Assembly: GCA_030040525.1 (NCBI GenBank)
Contig: JASHTN010000082.1
Span: forward strand, 1-5,549
Reading direction: 5' to 3'
Length of the DNA stretch: 5,549 nt
Source: Gammaproteobacteria bacterium
GTDB lineage: Bacteria; Pseudomonadota; Gammaproteobacteria; Steroidobacterales; Steroidobacteraceae
In this document: piece by piece, positions 1-5,114 of the stretch
How the letters are laid out: each line of letters begins with the position of its first letter
How positions within the stretch are numbered: the stretch's first letter is position 1
Program-made: the position numbers and the translations under genes
The notes under the pieces: model-generated
Told to the model about the DNA's origin: nothing
Database searches by the model: none
Seen by the model: the letters and a program-made list of their open reading frames with translations, nothing else

Positions 1-30
1 CGCCGCCCGCCGCGCCGCCGCCCGCCGCGC
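1..30. repeat. 15-bp tandem repeat, two exact copies
   Basis: Bases 1-15 and 16-30 are identical (CGCCGCCCGCCGCGC). The unit length is a multiple of three, and on the minus strand each unit encodes Gly-Ala-Ala-Gly-Gly inside the lipoprotein gene (residues 126-130 and 131-135). The array touches the window edge, so the total copy number is unknown. Confidence 0.9.
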
Positions 31-406
31 CGTGCGAGCGGCTCTGCTTGGGCCCCTCCTCCTGCACCTCGAAGGTCACCATGTGCTCGCTCATGACCCG
101 GTTCGGGTCGTCGGCGGACATCTCCTGGATGTACAGCGCGTGGTGCCCGAGTCGCGGCGCGTAGACGCGCACCATGACGAGCCGGATGCGGTCGTGCGGC
201 GGACGCACGCCGCGGCGCGCGTCATCATCGGCCTGGGCGGTGTTGTCGTAGGTGCCCGGCAGCCAGGCGAGGAGCTTGGTAAGATCGGTCTGGCTCTGCT
301 TGGTGGCATTGCCGGCGCAGCCGCCGAGCAGCGCCGCGGCTGCCGCCGCTCCCGCGGCCAGCCGCGCGCGGCGCGGCCAGCACCGTCGGCTCGCTGCACT
401 ATCCAT
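2..406 (-). CDS. CpcT/CpeT-like lipoprotein, 3' end beyond the window
   Basis: The frame is open from an ATG at 406 to the left edge (135 codons, no stop seen). The N-terminus is a lipoprotein signal: arginines at 7, 8, 12, 13 and 15, an alanine-rich hydrophobic stretch (16-27), and a lipobox Leu-Gly-Gly-Cys with the lipidated cysteine at 30. The mature part starts with LTKLLAWLPGTYDNTAQA (42-59), then RLVMVRVYAPRLGHHALYIQE (75-95) and SADDPNRVMSEHMVTFEV (97-114). This pattern of a 'size of barrel' opening, aromatic 'YIQE' strand and 'DDPNRV' turn resembles the CpcT/CpeT family, named for bilin lyases of cyanobacteria but also found as lipoproteins in non-phototrophic bacteria, where its role is unknown to me. 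No phycobiliprotein gene is nearby, so bilin attachment is unlikely. The start overlaps the end of the ATP-grasp gene by 8 bases. There is no clear ribosome binding site. After residue 115 the family's usual continuation is replaced by a Gly/Ala repeat. Family call from memory; lipoprotein call firm. Confidence 0.78.
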   Translation of the reverse strand, partial: MDSAASRRCWPRRARLAAGAAAAAALLGGCAGNATKQSQTDLTKLLAWLPGTYDNTAQADDDARRGVRPPHDRIRLVMVRVYAPRLGHHALYIQEMSADDPNRVMSEHMVTFEVQEEGPKQSRSHGAAGGGAAGG

Positions 407-1433
407 AGGTGGCCCGCCACTGCGCGCGGTACTTCAGCCCCAGGTCCATCAGGCGCTCGAGCAGCTGCGGGTACGGGGTGCCCGCCGCGCGTGCGGACTC
501 GGCGAAATCCTCCTCGGCCTCGAGATTGGGATTGGCGTTGGCTTCGAGCACGTACACCTGGCCCTCGGGGGTGACGCGAAAATCCATGCGAGCATAGCCG
601 GAGAGGCCGAGCGCCCGATAGATGCGGCGCGACAGCCGGTCGAGGGAGGCGAGCACCTGCGGCGGGAGGTCGGCGGCAGCGTGCGTCGTGATGCCGTACT
701 TCTGCTGGTAGCGCTTGTCCCACTTCACCTTGCGCGTCGCGATCGCCGCAAGCGAGCTCGGCATGGAGCCGAAGACCATCTCCCACACCGGCAGGCGCGT
801 CAGCCGCTCGTTGCCGAGCACCGCGACGTACAGCTCGCGCCCCTCGATGTACTCCTCCACCAGCGCATCCGACTTGATCTGCGCGTGCACGAACTCGATC
901 CGCTCCTTGAGCTTGGCTGCATCCTCGACCACCGAGGCCTGCGCGATGCCGAGCGAGGCGTCCTCGACCGTGGACTTCACGAACAGCGGGAAACGGAGCT
1001 TGCGCGGCACGTGGACGCGCGCGCCGCGGCGGAACACGCTGAACTGCGGCGTGGCTATGCGGTGGTAGGCGAGCAGCTGCTTGCACAGGGACTTGTCGCG
1101 CGACAACAGCAGGCCACGCGGGTTGCAGCCGGTGTACGGCTGGCGCAGCAGCTCGAGAAACGCCACCACGTGCTGGTCGTAGGTGACGATGCCGTCGAAC
1201 TCCTCGAGCAGATTGAAGACGATGTCAGGCTCCCAGTCGGCGATCGCGCTGCGCAGCTCGGTCAGGCTGTCGAGCACGCCGACGCAGCGCACCTCGTGCC
1301 CGAGCCTGCGCAGCGTCGTGGTGACGTCGTATTCGGTGCGCCACTCCTCGATTTCCTTTTCGCTGTGGCCTTCGAGAGTTTCCGGCGGCACCAGGCTCGC
1401 GTGGACCACGACGAGCGCGCGCAGCTGCCTCAT
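399..1433 (-). CDS. ATP-grasp ligase, D-alanine--D-alanine ligase-like
   Basis: This is a 344-residue ATP-grasp enzyme, close in length to Ddl proteins (about 300-370 residues). Such enzymes activate a carboxylate as an acyl-phosphate with ATP and join it to an amine. Visible landmarks are an N-terminal segment ending in FNLLEEFDG (73-81), SRDK (111-114), the ATP-binding strand and glycine-containing loop FVKSTVEDASLGI (151-163), VEEYIEGRELYV (192-203), ARMDFRV (281-287) and the Mg-binding EANANPNL (297-304), where Ddl normally has EVNT-PG. The core resembles Ddl, but the substrate-end motifs differ and no mur, fts or other wall-synthesis genes are near, so I do not call it ddl. The ATG at 1433 overlaps the stop of the upstream metallopeptidase gene by four bases (ATGA), and no Shine-Dalgarno sequence precedes it, so translation is probably coupled. 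The substrate is unknown; joining two amino acids or extending a peptide is an inference. Confidence 0.9.
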   Translation of the reverse strand: MRQLRALVVVHASLVPPETLEGHSEKEIEEWRTEYDVTTTLRRLGHEVRCVGVLDSLTELRSAIADWEPDIVFNLLEEFDGIVTYDQHVVAFLELLRQPYTGCNPRGLLLSRDKSLCKQLLAYHRIATPQFSVFRRGARVHVPRKLRFPLFVKSTVEDASLGIAQASVVEDAAKLKERIEFVHAQIKSDALVEEYIEGRELYVAVLGNERLTRLPVWEMVFGSMPSSLAAIATRKVKWDKRYQQKYGITTHAAADLPPQVLASLDRLSRRIYRALGLSGYARMDFRVTPEGQVYVLEANANPNLEAEEDFAESARAAGTPYPQLLERLMDLGLKYRAQWRATYG

Positions 1434-2494
1434 AACGGCAGGTGTGGAGTCTCGCCTTGGGCGTACAGCCCTGCGAGCCGCCCGAGCATCCAGCGCGAGT
1501 AATGCAGCGCCTCGCGGCGGCTGCCGCGCACGTAGAGTCCGAGCCGCTCGCTGCGTTCGATGAGCATGCGCAGGATCTGCGTCACACTGTAGCGCGTCAG
1601 GCCGAGCTCGCGCACCACGCCCGCCGTCAGCGCCCGCTGGTTGCCGCGCAGCAGCGCGGCCGCGCGCGGCGCGCCGCGCCGGGTACGCTCGGCGCCGAAG
1701 GCGCGCTTCAGCAGCTCATCGGCCAGCCCACGCCGGATCTGGCGGTTGTGCCGCAGCTTCCTGCGGTAGTGTTGCGCGAGCGTGCGGGTGTTGGATTCGA
1801 GCGGCTCGATGCGCGTGCGATTGCGCACCGCCGGCAGCCGGTCGCGCACGCTCGCCACGAGCTCGTCGACCGCCTGCAGCTTGTGCAGCGCCGGCCAGTC
1901 AGCGTAGCTCTTGCGCCACCCGGAGCGCGGTGCGAGCCACACCGCGAACGTCTCGGCGAAATCCTCGGTCGGGTGCGCCTGCGCGTACCACTCGCCCAGG
2001 TGATGCACGTAGCGGCGGCTCCCGGGCCGCGCACGGTAGCGCGCCGGATACGGGCGCGAAGCCGCACCGAATACCTCACGCCAGCGCCGCCGGCGCCGCA
2101 GTCGATAGGCGTTGTCGAGCGCGTGCCCCGCCTCGTGCCGCAGGATACGCAGCAGCAGGCGCGAGTTGCCGCCCTCGGCCTCGCGCATCATGCGCCGCTC
2201 GAGACGCTCGAGGCGCGCGTGCGCGAGATAAAACGGCACCGCGAAGCCCGGAACGCCGTCGGGGGAGAACCACTCCTCGGACAGCCACACGTGGGGCCGG
2301 ATGCGGATGCCGCGGTTCCTCAGATCCGCGTACAGGCGCCCGATGCGGCGCCGGAGCGGCGGTCGGCGCATGGAAAGCTTCAGATCGCAGAACCGCAGCT
2401 TGAGCAGCTGCTCGTCCGTCAGGCGCGTCCACCCGAGCGTGCGGCGCGCGCCGCGCGCAGCGGCAAGGCGGCGGACGGCGCGGCTGCGGGACAT
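1430..2494 (-). CDS. Putative zinc-binding metallopeptidase, Arg-rich
   Basis: I read a 354-residue protein from the ATG at 2494. It contains LKLRFCDLKL (31-40), HVWLSEEWFSPDGVPGFAVPFYLAHARLERLE (68-99, shown here by its ends HVWLSEEW and ARLERLE), the gluzincin-type zinc motif HEAGH (120-124), and HLGEWYAQAHPTEDFAETFAVWL (165-187; core HPTEDFAETF). The two histidines of HEAGH and an acidic residue of the EDFAE segment are the likely zinc ligands, and the HEAGH glutamate the catalytic base. This matches what I know as the 'putative zinc-binding metallopeptidase' family, whose substrate is unknown. There is no signal peptide, so it should be cytoplasmic. The C-terminal 120 residues are helical-looking and basic. 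About 71 of 354 residues are arginine by hand count. The same frame stays open upstream to a TTG at 2611, but that extension runs through a hairpin and lacks family-like sequence, so I prefer 2494; no strong ribosome binding site supports either. It is first in a three-gene operon with the ATP-grasp ligase. Confidence 0.85.
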   Translation of the reverse strand: MSRSRAVRRLAAARGARRTLGWTRLTDEQLLKLRFCDLKLSMRRPPLRRRIGRLYADLRNRGIRIRPHVWLSEEWFSPDGVPGFAVPFYLAHARLERLERRMMREAEGGNSRLLLRILRHEAGHALDNAYRLRRRRRWREVFGAASRPYPARYRARPGSRRYVHHLGEWYAQAHPTEDFAETFAVWLAPRSGWRKSYADWPALHKLQAVDELVASVRDRLPAVRNRTRIEPLESNTRTLAQHYRRKLRHNRQIRRGLADELLKRAFGAERTRRGAPRAAALLRGNQRALTAGVVRELGLTRYSVTQILRMLIERSERLGLYVRGSRREALHYSRWMLGRLAGLYAQGETPHLPL

Positions 2495-2620
2495 ACGGCT
2501 GCTGGAGAGTTCTTCGAGAGGCGAGGCCCGAGGCAGGCAGCAGCTTAGCCGAAGCGCGCGTGCGCTGTCTTCAAGGAAGGCCGCAAAAGTCGCGCCTTTT
2601 GCGGCCGGCAACGCAGCGCC
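2495..2620 (-). promoter_or_regulatory. Leader region of the metallopeptidase operon
   Basis: This gap between the terminator and the metallopeptidase ATG must hold the promoter if the downstream operon has its own. It contains a perfect hairpin (2579-2606). The best promoter-like pair I see on the minus strand is TTGAAG (2574-2569) and GCTAAG (2549-2544), with a 19-base spacer; this is weak and not enough to call a promoter. No good Shine-Dalgarno sequence lies before 2494. Confidence 0.35.
2579..2606 (-). other. Perfect 11-bp hairpin without U-tract
   Basis: The plus-strand arms are GGCCGCAAAAG (2579-2589) and CTTTTGCGGCC (2596-2606), exact reverse complements around a 6-base loop. On the minus transcript it lies downstream of the terminator and about 84 bases before the metallopeptidase start. 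It has no run of U after the stem, so it is not a standard terminator. Its ascending arm also contains GGCCGCA, which could pair with TGCGGCC in the neighbouring terminator. A leader-RNA structure or a protein-binding palindrome are both possible. Confidence 0.6.
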
Positions 2621-2646
2621 AAAAAAAGGGCCGCAGGCCGCTTTTT
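2621..2646 (-). terminator. Rho-independent terminator after the phosphatase/ADP-ribosylglycohydrolase gene
   Basis: On the minus transcript the sequence reads AAAAAG, a bulged C, GGCC, loop TGC, GGCC, C and seven U. This gives a ten-pair stem with one bulge, a three-base loop and a U-run. It starts eight bases after the stop codon at 2655. The A-run on the other side gives a five-U tail in the plus direction, so it may work both ways. It marks the end of the upstream operon. Confidence 0.85.
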
Positions 2647-2654
2647 CCGATGAA

Positions 2655-4169
2655 CTAGAGGCCGAGCAGCGCGCGGGTGAGGAGCCGATCGGCGAAGCCC
2701 TCGATCAGCTCCTGTTTCATCAGGCTGTTGCGCCACGAAGTAGGGATAGCACTTGCAGTGTAGTGCGCCCCGGCGAGCGCCCCGCAGACGGCTGCGACCA
2801 CGTCCGAGTGACCGCCGAGATTGGCGGCCGCAAGGACAGCGTCGCGGAAGCTCGAGGTGCCGGCGAAGCAGTCGAGCGCGGCCGCGAGGGCTGCAGGTGC
2901 CGTGGCCCCGCCGCCGGCAGAGGTCGCCCGACGCGCCCGGGAGCCGCTGCCGCCCGCGCGGCGTGCCCCGGACTGAGTGACCGCGGCGGGCTGTGCGCGC
3001 AGCGCGGGTGCCTGCACCAGGATGAGCTCGCGGGGCCGCCCCGCGAGGGCTGCGTACAGGGCCTGGGCGAGCGTGCGGCAGGCCGAGAGCACCGCCGGTA
3101 CCTGGCAGGTCGTGCGGGCCGATTCCGCAGCCTGCTCGATCGCCACCGGCTCGTGGGCAAAGAAGTACATGACCACCGGGGCTACGCGGGACAGCACCTC
3201 GGGGTCCTGGGCCTGCGGGTCGTGCGCGCCGGAGAAGGGCTGGCGGCGCCATTGCGCAAGTGCCAGGGCGCGCGCGGTGCCGGCCGTGATCCCGACGCAT
3301 CGTCCGGTGGCCGTCAGGTAGCCCTGGCTCTGCCAGCGTTGGTAGCGCTCCACCTGGTCACGCACGTCAAAGCCGTTGCTCTCGAGAAGGCTGTCGGCAA
3401 GACACAACGCCATGGCGGTATCGTCGCTCCAGCCGCCGCGCGGCAGGTCGAATGGACCGCCGCCCAGCATGTCGCCGACCGGCGCGAATCGGCCCGGCCG
3501 CCGGTACTGGGTGGCGGCTGCAACGGCATCTCCCACGCCGAGTCCCACCAGTGCCCCGAGAAACCGCCCGCGCAGCCCGCGTGCCGCGGCGAGCGTGGCA
3601 GGCTCCAGCAGCGGGTCTGATTCGGCCGCGGCGCGCAGTGGCACCCAGGTGCGCACGTACTGGGTCTGCTCGGCGGTCTCGGGGACGCTCGGCCAGCGGC
3701 TGGCGCGCGCGCTCTGCGGCCAGAGCCGGTTGAGCTCGGCGAGCGCCTCCTCGCCCGTCATCCCACGCTCGACGAGCAGGCAGCCGGCCACCGTGGCGGT
3801 ACGGCCGATCCCCGCGCGGCAGTGCAGATACACGCGACGCCCCGATCCGAGCGCCCGCGACAGCGCCTCGAGGATCGCAGCCATCTGCGCGCGCTCCTGC
3901 GGGACGGCGTGATCGGTGATCGGCGCCCGCAGGTGCTCGATGCCGGCCGGCAGCTCCCCCTCGTAGGCAGGGTGAGGGGCGACCTCGCGGGGCTGCGTGA
4001 GATCGAAGAAGCAATCGACGCCCGCCGCCAGCAGACGCTGCAATCGTGCCCGCGTCGCCTCGGAGGCCGCTGCGCCGGGATATTCCCCGGCGAGCAGCTG
4101 CCCCGGCAGTACCCAGTAGCAGTTCGGCAGCGGCAGCTGCGCGGGCGTGACCAGAGGCGGTGCTGCCAT
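2655..4169 (-). CDS. Dual-specificity phosphatase fused to ADP-ribosylglycohydrolase-like domain
   Basis: This 504-residue protein has two domains. Residues 12-175 are a protein phosphatase of the dual-specificity/tyrosine type: LPNCYWVLPGQLLAGEYPGA opening (14-33), a likely general-acid Asp86 in ITDHAVP, and the P-loop HCRAGIGRT (116-124) with nucleophile Cys117 and Arg123. Residues 198-504 have the ADP-ribosylglycohydrolase (DraG/ARH) fold: GRFLGALVGLGVGDAV (201-216), the metal motif GGWSDDTAMAL (245-255), and ANLGGHSDVVAAVCGALAGA (449-468). Active ARH enzymes remove ADP-ribose from proteins with two Mg ions. Here the second metal motif, normally GDDADT or GGDTDT, reads GGHSDV, and other signature segments are changed too, so glycohydrolase activity is doubtful. 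The stretch 388-425 is low-complexity and unlike the family. No signal peptide is seen, so it is cytoplasmic. The gene starts 12 bases after ttcA; an AGGAG lies only one base before the ATG, an unusually short spacing. A terminator follows. Confidence 0.88.
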   Translation of the reverse strand: MAAPPLVTPAQLPLPNCYWVLPGQLLAGEYPGAAASEATRARLQRLLAAGVDCFFDLTQPREVAPHPAYEGELPAGIEHLRAPITDHAVPQERAQMAAILEALSRALGSGRRVYLHCRAGIGRTATVAGCLLVERGMTGEEALAELNRLWPQSARASRWPSVPETAEQTQYVRTWVPLRAAAESDPLLEPATLAAARGLRGRFLGALVGLGVGDAVAAATQYRRPGRFAPVGDMLGGGPFDLPRGGWSDDTAMALCLADSLLESNGFDVRDQVERYQRWQSQGYLTATGRCVGITAGTARALALAQWRRQPFSGAHDPQAQDPEVLSRVAPVVMYFFAHEPVAIEQAAESARTTCQVPAVLSACRTLAQALYAALAGRPRELILVQAPALRAQPAAVTQSGARRAGGSGSRARRATSAGGGATAPAALAAALDCFAGTSSFRDAVLAAANLGGHSDVVAAVCGALAGAHYTASAIPTSWRNSLMKQELIEGFADRLLTRALLGL

Positions 4170-4170
4170 G

Positions 4171-4175
4171 CTCCT
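4171..4175 (-). promoter_or_regulatory. Closely spaced Shine-Dalgarno before the fusion gene
   Basis: The minus strand reads AGGAG, one base, then ATG at 4169. Typical spacing is five to nine bases, so initiation here may be weak or rely on ribosomes arriving from ttcA, whose stop is at 4182-4184. There is no alternative ATG, GTG or TTG nearby in frame before the conserved LPNCYW segment, so the start is kept. Confidence 0.45.
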
Positions 4176-4181
4176 GAGGTT

Positions 4182-5114
4182 TCAGGCGGGAGCGGGCAGG
4201 ACCGCGAGAGCGTCGGCGAGCGCCTCCTCGTCGGCCTGCGTCATGGGCGGCACGTGCTGCAGATCGAGGCGGCGCCTGCCGTCCAGCCCGGCGAAGTCGA
4301 AGCGGCGGGTGTCTGCCAGGTGCTCGAGCTCGACGCGGCGCAGTGCCGCGAAGATCGACTCGATGCGCCCGGGAAACTCGTGCTGCCACTGCGCGAGCAT
4401 CCGCTTCACCGCGACGCGCTGCAGGTTGTCCTGCGAGCCGCATAGCTTGCAGGGAATGAGGGGGAAGCCGCGGCCGCGGGCGTAGCGGGCGATGTCGCGC
4501 TCGGCCACGTAAGCCAGCGGGCGGATGACTATGTGGCGGCCGTCGTCGGAGAGCAGCTTCGGCGCCATCGCCTTGAGCCGTCCGCCGAAGAACAGGTTGA
4601 GAAACAGCGTCTCGACGATATCGTCGCGGTGATGCCCGAGCGCGATCTTGGTCATGCCGTGCTCGAGCGCGAAGCGGTAGAGCGCACCGCGCCGCAGCCG
4701 CGAGCACAGGCCGCACAGCGTGCGCCCCTCGCGGATCACGCGCTTCACCACGCTGTAGGTATCCTGCCTGAGGATCCGGTGGGGGACACCCTCGGCGGCC
4801 AGGTAGCGGGGCAACACCTCAGCCGGAAAGCCGGGCTGATGCTGGTCGAGATGCACGGCCGTGAGCTCGAAGCGCACGGGGGCGCTGCGCTGCAGGGAGC
4901 GGAGCACGTCGAGCAGGGTGTAGGAGTCCTTGCCGCCCGAGAGGCAGACCATGATCCGGTCGCCATCGGCGATCATGCCGAAATCGGCAATCGCCTTGCC
5001 GACCGAGCCGCGCAGCTGCGCGGCGAGGCGCTTGAGGGTGCGGGAAGGTTTCGCGGCTTTCGCTGTCACGCGCTCGGAGGTCCTCGGGCCCCGCGGGGGC
5101 AGCGCCCGGCCCAT
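4182..5114 (-). CDS. ttcA: tRNA 2-thiocytidine(32) synthetase TtcA
   Basis: TtcA adenylates cytidine 32 of certain tRNAs with ATP and replaces its oxygen with sulfur, using a [4Fe-4S] cluster, in the cytoplasm. The 310-residue protein shows the PP-loop ATP site SGGKDS (59-64), CGLCSRLRRG (134-143) and PCKLCGSQ (221-228), which supply the two CxxC pairs typical of TtcA, plus ALGHHRDDIVETLFLN (158-173) and HIVIRPLAY (194-202). All catalytic and cluster cysteines expected for the family are present, and the length matches E. coli TtcA (about 311). The ATG at 5114 shares one base with the stop of the carboxypeptidase gene (TGATG), so translation is likely coupled. A GTG at 5069 (codon 16) is an alternative start with GAGGA eleven bases upstream; the first 15 residues are not conserved. 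The next gene follows 12 bases after the stop. Confidence 0.97.
   Translation of the reverse strand: MGRALPPRGPRTSERVTAKAAKPSRTLKRLAAQLRGSVGKAIADFGMIADGDRIMVCLSGGKDSYTLLDVLRSLQRSAPVRFELTAVHLDQHQPGFPAEVLPRYLAAEGVPHRILRQDTYSVVKRVIREGRTLCGLCSRLRRGALYRFALEHGMTKIALGHHRDDIVETLFLNLFFGGRLKAMAPKLLSDDGRHIVIRPLAYVAERDIARYARGRGFPLIPCKLCGSQDNLQRVAVKRMLAQWQHEFPGRIESIFAALRRVELEHLADTRRFDFAGLDGRRRLDLQHVPPMTQADEEALADALAVLPAPA

Noticed and set aside
91..1086. Long minus-strand open frame of about 330 codons overlapping the ligase and lipoprotein genes
   Set aside because: Its translation is Arg/Ala/Pro-rich without any family pattern and it lies out of frame over two recognisable genes; it is a GC-driven shadow.
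399..1433. Calling the ATP-grasp gene a true ddl of cell-wall synthesis
   Set aside because: No mur or fts genes nearby, altered substrate-end motif, and operon partners unrelated to peptidoglycan precursor synthesis.
252..1502. Plus-strand open frame of 416 codons
   Set aside because: It is antisense to the ATP-grasp gene, whose full set of motifs is on the minus strand, and shows no recognisable domain.
2544..2574. Possible promoter TTGAAG / GCTAAG on the minus strand
   Set aside because: Only three of six matches in the -10 box and a 19-base spacer; too weak to call in GC-rich DNA.
2495..2611. N-terminal extension of the metallopeptidase from a TTG at 2611
   Set aside because: The extra 39 residues have no family similarity, pass through the 11-bp hairpin and lack a ribosome binding site; the ATG at 2494 is more likely.
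2301..3620. Plus-strand open frame of 439 codons
   Set aside because: Antisense to the metallopeptidase and fusion genes, crosses the terminator, and has no recognisable domain.
2655..4169. A toxin-antitoxin or nitrogenase-regulating (DraT/DraG) role for the fusion gene
   Set aside because: No ADP-ribosyltransferase partner or nitrogen-fixation gene is in view, and the glycohydrolase motifs are altered.
3367..4716. Minus-strand open frame of 449 codons spanning ttcA and the fusion gene
   Set aside because: It runs through parts of two well-supported genes in another frame and reads as Arg/Ala-rich noise.
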